DNA from: JAVVHH01 sp965199665
Lineage (GTDB): Bacteria > Pseudomonadota > Alphaproteobacteria > Acetobacterales > Acetobacteraceae
DNA: 64,000 nucleotides
Assembly (NCBI GenBank): GCA_965199665.1
Contig: OZ241208.1
Span: 1,488,001 to 1,552,000, forward strand
Direction of reading: 5' to 3'
Notes under the pieces: generated by a model
Database searches by the model: none
What the model saw: the letters and a program-made list of their open reading frames with translations, nothing else
What the model was told of the DNA's origin: nothing
Made by a program: the position numbers and the translations under genes
Shown here: positions 24,758-34,493 of the stretch, one piece after another
How positions within the stretch are numbered: position 1 is the stretch's first letter
Layout: each line of letters starts with the position of its first letter

Positions 24758-27337
24758 GTGTCACCGGTGACCGCGGTCGACGCATCCGGCGCGTCGCCGA
24801 CCATGGCGCAGTGGTTCCGGCTCAAGGAGGTCCATCCGGACGCCCTGCTGTTCCTGCGCATGGGCGACTTCTACGAGCTGTTCTTCGCCGATGCCGAGGC
24901 CGCCGCCGCCGCGCTGGACATCGTGCTGACCCGGCGCGGCGAGCACGCGGGCGAGAAGATCCCCATGTGCGGCGTGCCCGTGCATGCGGCCGAGGCCTAT
25001 CTATCGCGGCTGATCCGGCGCGGCTTCCGCGTCGCGGTGGCCGAACAGATGGAGGCGGCCAAGGGGCGTGCGGGCAAGGGGCCGCTGAAGCGCGAGATCG
25101 TCCGGCTGGTGACGCCCGGCACCCTGACCGAGGACAGCCTTCTGGAGGCGCACCGGCCCAACCTGCTGCTCGCGATCGCTCAGTTGCGCGACCGGCTCGG
25201 CGCGGCGTGGCTGGACGTGTCGACCGGGCTGTTCGAGACGGCGGAAACGACGGGAGCCGAGCTGCCCGCCCTGCTTGGCAAGCTGGAGCCGGCGGAGATC
25301 CTGGCGCCGGCCGGCCTGGACCTTGGCGAGTGGTCGGCACGGCGCGGGCCGGAGATCGCGCCCCCGGCGCCCTTGGCCGCCGGGTCGCGCGTGGCGGCGG
25401 CGTTCGGCGCCGCCAGCATGGACGCGTTCGGCACCTTCGGCGCCGCGGAGGTGGTCGCCGCGGCGCTCGCGCTCGATTACGTCAAACTGACCCAAGCCGG
25501 CACGCTGCCCCGGCTGTCGCGCCCGGTGCCGGCCGGGCTCGGTGGCGAGATGATGCTGGACGCCGCGACCCGAGCCAGCCTGGAGATCACCAAGGCGCGC
25601 GAGACCGGTGGCCCGGAGGGTGCCGGGCCGACTCTGCTCTCGGCCGTCGACCGCACGCTGACGGCGCCCGGCGCCCGTTTGCTGGCGCAATGGCTGTCCG
25701 GCCCGTTGCTGGACCCCGGCGAGATCGCGCGGCGGCAGGATGGCTGGTCGTGGCTCGGCGACCACCCCACCGAGCGGGACCAGTTGCGCGCCGCGCTGCG
25801 CGGCGTGCCGGACCTGGCGCGCGCGCTGGGCCGGATCGGCGCCGGGCGGGGCACGCCGCGCGACCTGGGCGCCGTGCGCGCCGCCTGCGGGGCCGCGCAG
25901 ACGATCGCCGCCCTGCTTGAGGGTGCACCGCTGCCCGCCGATGCGCTGCGGCTCGACCCGGCGCTCGGCGACACGCTCGGCCGCGCACTGGCCGATCCGC
26001 TGCCGGCGCGGATGGAGGAGGGCGGGGCGGTCGCGCCCGGTTTCGACGGCGAGTTGGATGCGGAACGGGCTTTGCGCGACGATAGCCGCCGGGTCGTGGC
26101 CGGCATGGCGCTCGACTACGCGCAGCGATTCGGCGTCGCGTCGCTCAAGATCCGGCACCACGCCCAGCTCGGCTACGTCATCGAAGCGCCGGCGTCGGCG
26201 GCGGAGAAGCTTCGGGCGGAGCCGGCGCTGCAATTGCGCCAGGCCACCGCCAACGGCGCGCGCTATACCACGCCGGAGCTCGCCGACCTCGATCGCCGTA
26301 TCGCCGAGGCCGCGGACCGAGCCGGCGCGCGCGAGGCGGCCGTGTTCGCCTACCTCGTCCGCTTCGTGCTGGCCGCTGCCGACGCGCTGGCCGCCGCCGC
26401 CGCCGCACTAGCCACGCTGGACGTGCTGCAGGGCGCCGCCCGGTTGGCGGAAGGCGGGCGCTGGTGCCGTCCGCTGGTGACGGACGACACGGCCTTCGCA
26501 GTCAAGGCTTTGCGGCATCCGGTGGTGGAGCGCGCGCTGGGCAGCGCGGCCGCCTTCGTGCCGAACGATTGCGACCTGTCGCCCGAGCGCCGCCTGTTGC
26601 TGCTGACCGGGCCCAACATGGCCGGCAAGAGCACCTTTCTGCGCCAGAATGCGCTGGCCGTGGTGCTGGCGCAGGCCGGGCTGCCGGTGCCGGCCGACAG
26701 TGCCGCGATCGGGATCGTCGATCGCCTGTTCAGCCGCGTGGGCGCCGCGGACGACCTGGCGCGCGGACGGTCCACCTTCATGGTGGAGATGACGGAAACG
26801 GCGGCCATCCTGCATGGCGCCGGGCCGCGCTCCATGGTGATCGTCGACGAGATCGGGCGCGGGACCAGCACGCTGGACGGATTGGCGATCGCCTGGGCGG
26901 TGCTGGAAGCGTTGCACGGGCACGTGCGCTGCCGAACCATCTTCGCCACCCATTTCCACGAGCTCGCCCGGCTGGGCGCGCAGCTGCGGCACCTGTGCGC
27001 GCACACGATGCGGGTCAAGGAATGGCGCGGCAGCGTGGTGTTCCTGCACGAAGTGACGGAGGGCGCGGCGGGCCGGTCCTGGGGCGTGCACGTCGCGCAG
27101 CTCGCGGGGGTGCCGGCGGCGACCGTCAAGCGGGCGGCCGGGCTGCTGGCGGCGCTGGAGAAGAGCGGGCATGGACTGCCGGCCGAGCTGCCGCTGTTCG
27201 CGGCCTTGCCGGAGGATCGGCCGGCGCCGCCCGACCCGCTGCGCGACGCGGTGGGCGCGATCGACCCCGACCGGCTGACCCCGCGCGAGGCGCTGGAAGC
27301 GCTCTACGCGCTCAAGACCCTCGCCGCGGCCGATTGA
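24758..27337 (+). CDS. mutS: DNA mismatch repair protein MutS
   Basis: The protein is 859 residues, typical MutS. FLRMGDFYELFFADAEAAA (Phe38-Tyr39-Glu40) is the mismatch-contacting segment in domain I; the ATPase has LLTGPNMAGKSTFLRQN (Walker A near residue 617), MVIVDEIGRGTSTLDGLAIA (Walker B and signature near 700) and FATHFHELARLG. It binds mispairs and small loops and recruits MutL. The chosen start is GTG, 8 bases after AGGTGA. It sits between the HMG-CoA lyase gene and glnD on the same strand. All catalytic motifs are intact. Confidence 0.98.
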   Translation: MSPVTAVDASGASPTMAQWFRLKEVHPDALLFLRMGDFYELFFADAEAAAAALDIVLTRRGEHAGEKIPMCGVPVHAAEAYLSRLIRRGFRVAVAEQMEAAKGRAGKGPLKREIVRLVTPGTLTEDSLLEAHRPNLLLAIAQLRDRLGAAWLDVSTGLFETAETTGAELPALLGKLEPAEILAPAGLDLGEWSARRGPEIAPPAPLAAGSRVAAAFGAASMDAFGTFGAAEVVAAALALDYVKLTQAGTLPRLSRPVPAGLGGEMMLDAATRASLEITKARETGGPEGAGPTLLSAVDRTLTAPGARLLAQWLSGPLLDPGEIARRQDGWSWLGDHPTERDQLRAALRGVPDLARALGRIGAGRGTPRDLGAVRAACGAAQTIAALLEGAPLPADALRLDPALGDTLGRALADPLPARMEEGGAVAPGFDGELDAERALRDDSRRVVAGMALDYAQRFGVASLKIRHHAQLGYVIEAPASAAEKLRAEPALQLRQATANGARYTTPELADLDRRIAEAADRAGAREAAVFAYLVRFVLAAADALAAAAAALATLDVLQGAARLAEGGRWCRPLVTDDTAFAVKALRHPVVERALGSAAAFVPNDCDLSPERRLLLLTGPNMAGKSTFLRQNALAVVLAQAGLPVPADSAAIGIVDRLFSRVGAADDLARGRSTFMVEMTETAAILHGAGPRSMVIVDEIGRGTSTLDGLAIAWAVLEALHGHVRCRTIFATHFHELARLGAQLRHLCAHTMRVKEWRGSVVFLHEVTEGAAGRSWGVHVAQLAGVPAATVKRAAGLLAALEKSGHGLPAELPLFAALPEDRPAPPDPLRDAVGAIDPDRLTPREALEALYALKTLAAAD

Positions 27338-27425
27338 GGCCGTCCGGGAAAGACGAACCGGCCGATCGGCGAGACGTTGCATCACTTAGTATCGCGCGAC
27401 GGGAAACGGTCCTACACTGGCCGTG

Positions 27426-30227
27426 ATGTCGTCGTCTTCTGCACTTCCCGAGCACCCTGCGGACGCCTTGATCATCCTGCGCGACGCCTTGGCCGAGCTT
27501 CCTCCCGGAGGTGGGCCGGCCAAGCGGATCGCGGCGCTGGCCGCCTTCCGGCGCTACGTCGCGCGGGTGCAGAACCATGTGCAGGATCTGTTCGAGACGA
27601 CCGTAATGCCCGGCCTGCGGGCCGGCCGCCTGCTCGGCGAGTTCACCGACGGCGTGCTCGCCACCTTGCACGGCTTCGCGCTCGAGCATGGCACGGGCGA
27701 TGCCGCCCTGCCGCCGGGACCGCTCGCCGTGGTGGCGACGGGTGGCTACGGACGCGGCGTCCTGGCGCCGTTCAGTGACATCGACCTCCTGTTCATCACG
27801 CCCGACGAGCCGGCGCCGGCTACGCTCGCCGTGGTCGAATTCATGCTCTATTTCCTGTGGGATCTCGGCCTGAAGGTCGGACATGCCACCCGCTCGGTGG
27901 ATGACTGCCTGCACGATGCCGAGCGCGACATGGTCATCCGCACCTCCATGATCGACGCGCGGCTCATCACCGGCGACCCGGCACTGTTCGAGCAGTTCTC
28001 CGATCGCTTCGTCGCCTTCTGCCGGGCCGACGGCGCCGGAGCGTTCCTGGCCGCCAAGCAGGTCGAGCGCGACGCGCGGCACGGGCGCTACGGCGAGAGC
28101 CCGTTCCTGGTCGAGCCCAACATCAAGGAGGGCAGGGGCGGCCTGCGCGACCTCCAGACGCTGTATTGGATGAGCCGCTACGTGTTCGGCACCCAGGTCA
28201 TGGGCGAGTTGGTCGGCCCCGATAGCCCGGGCGGCGGGATCCTGACCGCCAACGAGGCCAAGCACACCCGCCGTTCCTGGTCGTTCCTGTGGACCGTCCG
28301 TTTCCATCTGCACTACATCGCCGGCCGCGCCGAGGACCGCCTCACCTTCGACCTGCAGCCCGTCGTGGGCGCCCGCATGGGATACACGCGGCACGGCCGG
28401 CAGGATGGCGTCGAGCGGTTCATGCGGCACTACTTTCTCACCGCGCGCGAGATCACACGCATCACGGCGGTGCTGGAACCGGCGCTGATCCGCGCCGCGC
28501 TGGGACCGCCCGCGATCCAGCCGGAGACCGACCGCGCCTTGTTCGAGGCCGGCTTCGTGCTGGCCGACGGCAAGCTGATGAGCGCCCCCGGCCACGATTT
28601 CGAGCAGGAGCCGCTGCGCATGCTCCGCATCCTGCAGGTCGCCCGCGATCGTCATGTGCAACTGCATCCGCTGACCATGCGCGCGCTGATCCGGCACGAG
28701 CGGCAGGCGATCGCGCTGCGCAGCGTGCCGGAAGCGGCGACCATGTTCACCGACCTGCTCTGCACGGGCGGCGACGGCGCACGCTGGATGGCGATCCTGA
28801 ACGAAACCGGCTTCCTCAGCCGTTTCATCCCCGATTGGGCCCGCATCGTGGGTCAGATGCAGTTCGACACCTACCACGTGTTCACCGTCGACGAGCACAC
28901 CATCGAGGCCCTGCGGGTGCTGGACTCGCTCGAGCGGGGCGATCTCGGCGAGGTCGCCCCGATCGCGACGTCGTTGGTCGAGGATCTGCAATCCCGCCGC
29001 GCGCTTTATGCCGCCACGCTGCTGCACGACATCGCCAAGGGGCGCGGCGGCGACCATTCGGAGCTCGGCGCCGAGATCACGCTGGAGGTGGGCCCGGCTC
29101 TCGGCCTGTCCGGCGAGGAGACCGAAACGGTGAGCTGGCTGGTGCTACACCACCTGCTGCTCAGCCAGACCGCATTCAAGCGCGACATCGACGACCCCAA
29201 GACCATCCTCGACCTGGCCGATACCATCCAATCGCCGGAGCGGCTCAAGCTGCTGCTGATCCTGACGGTGGCCGACATGCGGGCGGTCAGTCCGAAGGTC
29301 TGGAATGGCTGGAAGGCCATGCTGCTGCGCGAGTTGTATGGCCGAGTCGCCGACGTGCTGGCAGGCGGCCTGGCGACCACGGAACGAGACGTCCGGGTTG
29401 CGCGGGCCAAGGAAGCCGCGGTGGCATTGCTCGACGAGTGGCCATCCGAGGCGGTGCAGCGCTACCTCGACCTCGGCTATCCCGGATACTGGCTGAGCTT
29501 CGACCCGGAGACGCACGCCCGGCACGCCCGCCTGATCCGCGAAGCCGACGGCCGCCGCGCACCGCTCACTGTGGATACGCAGCCGCTACCGGCGCGGGAC
29601 GTGACGGAGGTGACGGTCTACACGGCCGACCACGCCGGGCTGTTCAGCCGTATCGCCGGGGCGCTGGCGGTGGCCGGGGCCAGCATCGTCGACGCCCGCA
29701 TTCACACGCTGACCAACGGCAGCGCGCTGGACACGTTCTGGATCCAGGATGCCGCTGGCGGCCTGTTCGACGCGCCGCACCGCCTGGCCCGGCTGCACGT
29801 GCTGATCGACCAGGCCCTGTCGGGTCAGCTGGCGATCTACAGCGAGATCCGCCGCGCCTCGGCCGCCCTGCTCGGCCGCCGCATGCGCGCCATTCACGTC
29901 TCGCCCCGCGTGGTGGTGGATAACCGCGCCAGCAACACGCACACCGTCCTGGAGGTCAACGGGCGCGACCGGCCGGGCCTGCTGCATGACGTCACCGCGG
30001 CGATCAGCGAGCAGGGATTGCAGATCGCCAGCGCCCACGTGACGACCTATGGCGTGCGTGCGGTGGACGTCTTCTACGTCAAGGACATCTTCGGCCTGAA
30101 GGTCGAGAACGAGCGCAAGCTGGCGACTCTGCGGGAAAAGCTGCTGGCGGCCCTGGCGCCACCGGACGACGAGGTGCCGCCCTCCATGCCCGACAACGCC
30201 CGTCGCAACCGCGTCGCCGCCGAGTAG
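27426..30227 (+). CDS. glnD: Bifunctional [protein-PII] uridylyltransferase/uridylyl-removing enzyme
   Basis: The protein is 933 residues. GGYGRGVLAPFSDIDLLF (near residue 106) is the nucleotidyltransferase motif with its two Asp. The HD domain has LYAATLLHDIAKGRGGDHSE (near 530). Two C-terminal ACT domains begin near 724 (VTVYTADHAGLFSRIAGALA) and 836 (LEVNGRDRPGLLHDVTAAIS). It senses glutamine through the ACT domains and adds or removes UMP on PII, thereby setting nitrogen metabolism. All four domains look intact. A GTG three bases before the ATG is possible; no strong ribosome site precedes either. mutS ends 88 bases upstream. Confidence 0.97.
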   Translation: MSSSSALPEHPADALIILRDALAELPPGGGPAKRIAALAAFRRYVARVQNHVQDLFETTVMPGLRAGRLLGEFTDGVLATLHGFALEHGTGDAALPPGPLAVVATGGYGRGVLAPFSDIDLLFITPDEPAPATLAVVEFMLYFLWDLGLKVGHATRSVDDCLHDAERDMVIRTSMIDARLITGDPALFEQFSDRFVAFCRADGAGAFLAAKQVERDARHGRYGESPFLVEPNIKEGRGGLRDLQTLYWMSRYVFGTQVMGELVGPDSPGGGILTANEAKHTRRSWSFLWTVRFHLHYIAGRAEDRLTFDLQPVVGARMGYTRHGRQDGVERFMRHYFLTAREITRITAVLEPALIRAALGPPAIQPETDRALFEAGFVLADGKLMSAPGHDFEQEPLRMLRILQVARDRHVQLHPLTMRALIRHERQAIALRSVPEAATMFTDLLCTGGDGARWMAILNETGFLSRFIPDWARIVGQMQFDTYHVFTVDEHTIEALRVLDSLERGDLGEVAPIATSLVEDLQSRRALYAATLLHDIAKGRGGDHSELGAEITLEVGPALGLSGEETETVSWLVLHHLLLSQTAFKRDIDDPKTILDLADTIQSPERLKLLLILTVADMRAVSPKVWNGWKAMLLRELYGRVADVLAGGLATTERDVRVARAKEAAVALLDEWPSEAVQRYLDLGYPGYWLSFDPETHARHARLIREADGRRAPLTVDTQPLPARDVTEVTVYTADHAGLFSRIAGALAVAGASIVDARIHTLTNGSALDTFWIQDAAGGLFDAPHRLARLHVLIDQALSGQLAIYSEIRRASAALLGRRMRAIHVSPRVVVDNRASNTHTVLEVNGRDRPGLLHDVTAAISEQGLQIASAHVTTYGVRAVDVFYVKDIFGLKVENERKLATLREKLLAALAPPDDEVPPSMPDNARRNRVAAE

Positions 30228-30272
30228 CCGCGGGTTTGGGTGCGCTTAAGGTTTCGGTAACGGCCTGAAGCT

Positions 30273-32279
30273 ATGCTGGCCGCTCATGATGGGCGGACCC
30301 AGGCTTTGGGCGTAGGCGCGGCTCTTGTTGAGATCCTCGGGTTGCAACCCGGCCGCGAGGTCGCGCGGGCCCAGATCAGCGCGATGCGGCATCGGGCGCC
30401 GTTCCTGTACGGCATCGTCGCCGTCAACGTCGTCGCACTCGCCTTTACGCATCAGAGCGCCAACCCGCTCTGGCAGGCGGTGCTGCTGCCGGGGGTGATC
30501 CTGGCCATCGGCCTGGTCCGCATGGTGGCCTGGATCCGCATGCGGCCGGACCGGATGACGGATCGCCAGATCGCGCGGCTACGCTGGCGAACGGCGGTGT
30601 TGGCGGTGGCCAACGCGCTCATGATCCTGTTCTGGGCGCTGACGCTGAACCAGGCGCTGGAACAGCCCCGGATCGGGGCCGCCATGACCGCGACCGCGCA
30701 CGCGGTCGTTTTCTGCAGTATCACCCTCGTGGTCTGTATTTTCCTGCTGATGCATCTCCGCCTCGCGGCGATCGCGGTCGGCGTCAGTGTCGTGATCTTG
30801 TTGGCGGGCTACCTGTTCTCGCTCGACCGGGTGATCGAAACGGCGATCGGGCTGAACGTGCTCGTGGTCGGCGTCACCGTGCTGTGCGTGGCCGTGTCGA
30901 CGTCCCGGCACTTCGATCGGTCTGTGATCGCGTCGGCCGACCTCATGCGGTTGAGCGCGATCAACGCGCGTCTGGCCGCAGCCGACGTCCTGACGGAGCT
31001 GCCGAATCGGCGCGCTTTCTTCACCGAACTGGCCAACGCCGCTGCCGGCAGCGAGCCGTACGCCGTGATCGTGTGCGACCTCGACGGCTTCAAGCAGATC
31101 AATGACGTGTATGGCCATCAGGCCGGCGACGAGTTGCTGCGGCAAGTGGCCAACCGCTTCGTCGCGGCCGCGCCGGAAGCGAGCTGCGTCGCCCGCATGG
31201 GGGGTGACGAGTTCACCTTCCTGCTGCTGGGGACGCACAGCAACGCTGCGCAGTTCGTGGCCGAGCGCGTGATCGCCTCTTGCTGCGAGCCGATCCGGCT
31301 CGACGTGGTCACGGCCCATGTCGGCGCCACGGCGGGCATCTGCTTTTCCTGGAACGTCCTGTCGGGCGAGCCTGCGAAGGTGTACGAGCGCGCCGATTAC
31401 GCGCTGTTCGAAGGCAAAAAGTCCGGCCGCGGCCGAGTCGAGGTCTTCTCCGGGGCGCATGACACGGCGCTCCGTCGGCAGAGCACGATCGCCCGCCTGC
31501 TCCAGACCGCCGATTTCCGCACGGAGCTCGCGCCCGTGTTCCAGCCGATCGTGGATGCGCGCACCTTCGAGATCCGCGGCTTCGAGGCGTTGATCCGTTG
31601 GACCAGCCCCGAGCTCGGCCCGGTCGATCCGCAAGAGTTCATCCCCATCGCCGAACGCACGGACCTGATCTTAGAGATCTCGCGCCTGGTCCTGCGCTCC
31701 GCCCTGGCGCAAGCCTTCGTCTGGCCCGACCACATCCTGCTCAAGGTCAACCTGTCCGTGCGCGATCTGATGAACGCCGGGCAGACGGAACGGCTCTTGG
31801 CCGAGTTGCACGGCTCCGGCGTGCCGCCGAGCCGGGTCACGTTCGAGATCACCGAAACCATCCTCGCCGAGTCGCTGGAACAGGTCAGGAGCAATGTGGA
31901 CCGGCTGCGCGACGCGGGGTGCCGGATCGCGATCGATGATTTCGGGGTCGGTTATTCCAGCCTGAACTACATCCACGTGTTCGCGCCCGACGTGATCAAG
32001 ATCGACCGCTGCTTCATCCGCGGGATCGCCGAAAGCGAGACCGCGTCCCGCGTGGTCCGGACCATGATCGAGCTCGCGCGCAACGTCGGCGCCGTGTCGG
32101 TGGCCGAAGGGGTCGAGACCGCGGCGGAGGTGCGGATCTTGGCCGATCTCGGCTGCGACGAGTTGCAAGGCTTCTTCTTCTCCAAGCCGGTCTGTGCGCG
32201 GACCACTCTCGCCATGGCCCGACGCGCCACCGTGCTGTTGGACGCCGAGCCCATGCCGATGGAAGCCGCCTCCGCCTGA
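30273..32279 (+). CDS. Membrane GGDEF-EAL protein (diguanylate cyclase/phosphodiesterase)
   Basis: The protein is 668 residues. Residues about 42-210 contain five or six hydrophobic helices (FLYGIVAVNVVALAF, AVLLPGVILAIGLVRMVAWI, AVVFCSITLVVCIFLLM, IAVGVSVVILLAGYLF, LNVLVVGVTVLCVAV), a sensor-like membrane domain. GGDEF is intact at 310-314 in ARMGGDEFTFLLLG. EAL is intact at 438-440 (RGFEALIRWTSPELG), with FEITETILAE, AIDDFGVGYSSLNYIHVF, VIKIDRCFI and AEGVETAAEV, the metal and catalytic residues of an active phosphodiesterase. No RxxD inhibitory site lies five residues before GGDEF (the residues are PEAS). It probably makes and breaks cyclic-di-GMP; the net direction cannot be told. It follows glnD by 45 bases. 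Confidence 0.94.
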   Translation: MLAAHDGRTQALGVGAALVEILGLQPGREVARAQISAMRHRAPFLYGIVAVNVVALAFTHQSANPLWQAVLLPGVILAIGLVRMVAWIRMRPDRMTDRQIARLRWRTAVLAVANALMILFWALTLNQALEQPRIGAAMTATAHAVVFCSITLVVCIFLLMHLRLAAIAVGVSVVILLAGYLFSLDRVIETAIGLNVLVVGVTVLCVAVSTSRHFDRSVIASADLMRLSAINARLAAADVLTELPNRRAFFTELANAAAGSEPYAVIVCDLDGFKQINDVYGHQAGDELLRQVANRFVAAAPEASCVARMGGDEFTFLLLGTHSNAAQFVAERVIASCCEPIRLDVVTAHVGATAGICFSWNVLSGEPAKVYERADYALFEGKKSGRGRVEVFSGAHDTALRRQSTIARLLQTADFRTELAPVFQPIVDARTFEIRGFEALIRWTSPELGPVDPQEFIPIAERTDLILEISRLVLRSALAQAFVWPDHILLKVNLSVRDLMNAGQTERLLAELHGSGVPPSRVTFEITETILAESLEQVRSNVDRLRDAGCRIAIDDFGVGYSSLNYIHVFAPDVIKIDRCFIRGIAESETASRVVRTMIELARNVGAVSVAEGVETAAEVRILADLGCDELQGFFFSKPVCARTTLAMARRATVLLDAEPMPMEAASA

Positions 32280-32351
32280 CCCGGCGACCCGGCGTCGCTT
32301 GCCTTTTCCGCGCGGACGGCAACATTGGCAGCACTCAACCGAGGTCCCTCC

Positions 32352-33167
32352 TTGCGCATATTGTTCCTGGGTGACGTCGTCGGTCGGTCTGGCCGGGACG
32401 CGATCACGGCCTTGCTGCCCGGCTTGCGCCGCGAGCTCCGCGCCGACCTGGTGGTGGTCAACGGCGAGAATGCCAGCCACGGCTTCGGCCTCGGCCCCGA
32501 CATGGCGGTGGCGATGTTCGAAGCCGGCGCCGATGCCGTCACGCTGGGAAACCATGCGTGGGATCGCCGCGAGCTGATCCCTTACATCGCCGGAGAAAGG
32601 CGCGTGGTGCGTCCTCTGAACTTTCCGGCCGGCACGCCCGGCGCCGGGTCGGTGGAGGTCGTGCTGGCCGACGGGCGCCGTGCCCTGGTGCTGAACGCGA
32701 TGGGCCGGTTGTTCATGGACGCGCTCGACGACCCGTTCCGCGCCACGGCCGAGCTGCTGGCGCGTTACCGACTCGGCGCCAGTGTGCAGGCCATCGTGGC
32801 GGACTTTCATGGTGAGGCCACCAGCGAAAAGCTCGCCTTCGCGCATTCCTTCGACGGCAAGGTGTCGTTCATCGTCGGCACGCACACGCACGTGCCCACC
32901 GCCGACCACCAGATCCTGCCCGGCGGCACCGCCTACCAATCCGATGCCGGCATGTGCGGCGACTATGACAGCGTGATCGGCATGTCCAAGCAGGGCGCGG
33001 CCGCCCGTTTCTGGACCAAGATGCCCGGCGAGCGCATGCAACCGGCAGACGGCGAGGCGACGCTGTGCGGCACCTTTGTCGTGACCGACGAACGGACCGG
33101 GCTCGCCACCGGCATCGAGCCGATCCGGCGTGGCGGGCGTCTGTCGCAGGCGACGCCGGTCCTATAG
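32352..33167 (+). CDS. YmdB-type metallophosphoesterase (TIGR00282 family)
   Basis: The protein is about 271 residues. RILFLGDVVGRSGRD, VVVNGENASHGFG, ADAVTLGNHAWDRREL, VADFHGEATSEKLAF and VSFIVGTHTHVPTADHQILP carry the expected metal-binding Asp, Glu, Asn and His residues in order. Relatives (Bacillus YmdB) are 2',3'-cyclic-nucleotide phosphodiesterases acting in cell fate decisions; the role here is inferred. I chose a TTG start at 32352 because it gives the family's usual opening and has GAGG seven bases upstream; another TTG at 32325 is possible. yebC follows 35 bases later. Confidence 0.9.
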   Translation: MRILFLGDVVGRSGRDAITALLPGLRRELRADLVVVNGENASHGFGLGPDMAVAMFEAGADAVTLGNHAWDRRELIPYIAGERRVVRPLNFPAGTPGAGSVEVVLADGRRALVLNAMGRLFMDALDDPFRATAELLARYRLGASVQAIVADFHGEATSEKLAFAHSFDGKVSFIVGTHTHVPTADHQILPGGTAYQSDAGMCGDYDSVIGMSKQGAAARFWTKMPGERMQPADGEATLCGTFVVTDERTGLATGIEPIRRGGRLSQATPVL

Positions 33168-33202
33168 AAAGGATCGGACCCCAACAGCATCGAGACCCCG
33201 CC

Positions 33203-33952
33203 GTGGCCGGCCACAGCCAATTCAAGAACATCATGCATCGTAAGGGCGCGCAGGATGCCAAGCGCGCGCGCCAATTCGCCAAGCTGATCCGCGAGATCAC
33301 TGTCTCGGCCCGCCAAGGCCTGCCCGACCCGGCGTTCAACCCGCGCCTGCGCGCCGCCATGGCCGCCTCCCGCGAGGCCAATATGCCCCGCGACACGATC
33401 GAACGTGCCGTCAAGAAGGCGACCGGCGCCGGCGGCGGCGAGGATTACGCGGAAGTCCGCTACGAGGGCTACGGCCCGGCCGGGGTCGCCGTCATCGTGG
33501 AAGCACTGACTGACAACCGCAACCGCACCGCCTCGGACGTGCGGTCCGCCTTCAACAAGTATGGCGGCGCGATGGGGGAGACCAACTCGGTCTCCTTCAT
33601 GTTCACCCGGCAGGGGGTCATCCGCTACCCGGCCAATACCGGGTCGGCCGACGAAATACTGGAAGCCGCGATCGAAGCCGGCGCCGATAATGCCGAAAGC
33701 GACGAGGAGGGCCACGAAATCACCTGCGCCGTGGAGGACTTCTTCGCCGTCCGCGACGCGCTGGAGACCCGGTTTGGTGAGCCGGCCAGCGCCAAGCTCG
33801 AGTGGCGCCCGACCAATTCGATCACGCTGGACGAGGAAAAGGCGGCCGGCCTGCTCAAGTTGCTGGACGTGCTCGAAGACAATGACGACGTGCAGAACGT
33901 TTACGCCAACTTCGACATCCCGGACGACGTGGCGCAACGGTTGACCGCGTGA
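33203..33952 (+). CDS. yebC: YebC/PmpR family regulator
   Basis: The protein is 249 residues. It starts at GTG as MAGHSQFKNIMHRKGAQDAK, the family's invariant opening, followed by KRARQFAKLIREITVSARQG, NMPRDTIERAVKK and GGAMGETNSVSFMFTRQG. This overrides the longer frame from 33065. Members have been described as DNA-binding regulators and, more recently, as factors that help ribosomes through difficult sequences; YebC is often next to ruvC, as here (35 bases upstream). Confidence 0.96.
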   Translation: MAGHSQFKNIMHRKGAQDAKRARQFAKLIREITVSARQGLPDPAFNPRLRAAMAASREANMPRDTIERAVKKATGAGGGEDYAEVRYEGYGPAGVAVIVEALTDNRNRTASDVRSAFNKYGGAMGETNSVSFMFTRQGVIRYPANTGSADEILEAAIEAGADNAESDEEGHEITCAVEDFFAVRDALETRFGEPASAKLEWRPTNSITLDEEKAAGLLKLLDVLEDNDDVQNVYANFDIPDDVAQRLTA

Positions 33953-33986
33953 CGGACGGACGCGGGCGCAGCGCGGGGCGCCGCGC

Positions 33987-34493
33987 GTGATCCGCCTGAT
34001 CGGCATCGACCCCGGCCTGCGCTTCACCGGCTGGGGCGTGATCGAGGCCGAGGGAAACCGGCTGCGACACGTGGCCGATGGGGTGATCGCGACCGACAAC
34101 GCCAACGCGGTGCCGGCCCGGCTGAAATACATCCACGACCAGCTCACCGACCTGCTGCTCGAATACCGGCCGCAGGAATCCGCGGTGGAGGAGACCTACG
34201 TCAACCGTAACGGTGCGGCGACGCTGAAGCTGGGTTACGCCCGCGGCGTGGCGCTACTGGCGCCGGCGCTGGCCGGGATCGCCGTGTCCGAATACGGCGC
34301 GATGGAGGTCAAGCGGGCCGTGGTGGGCACGGGCGCGGCCTCCAAGGACCAGGTCGAGATGATGGTGCGGCGCCTCCTCCCGGCAGCCACGCTGCGCCGG
34401 GCCGATGCTGCCGACGCCCTCGCCGTGGCGATCTGCCACGCGCACCATCGTCAGACGCGGGCTCGGATCGCTGCCGGCACGGTCACGGCGTGA
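33987..34493 (+). CDS. ruvC: Crossover junction endodeoxyribonuclease RuvC
   Basis: The protein is 168 residues. IRLIGIDPGLRFTGWGVIE holds the first catalytic Asp, AVEETYVNRNGAATLKLGYA a catalytic Glu, and ADAADALAVAICHAHH the last acidic pair. It cuts Holliday junctions made by RuvAB branch migration. The start is GTG; its TGA overlaps the ruvA GTG (GTGA at 34490-34493), so the two are coupled. Confidence 0.97.
   Translation: MIRLIGIDPGLRFTGWGVIEAEGNRLRHVADGVIATDNANAVPARLKYIHDQLTDLLLEYRPQESAVEETYVNRNGAATLKLGYARGVALLAPALAGIAVSEYGAMEVKRAVVGTGAASKDQVEMMVRRLLPAATLRRADAADALAVAICHAHHRQTRARIAAGTVTA

Noticed and set aside
27312..29057. A 581-codon minus-strand frame over glnD
   Set aside because: glnD on the other strand has all four domains, so this is a shadow.
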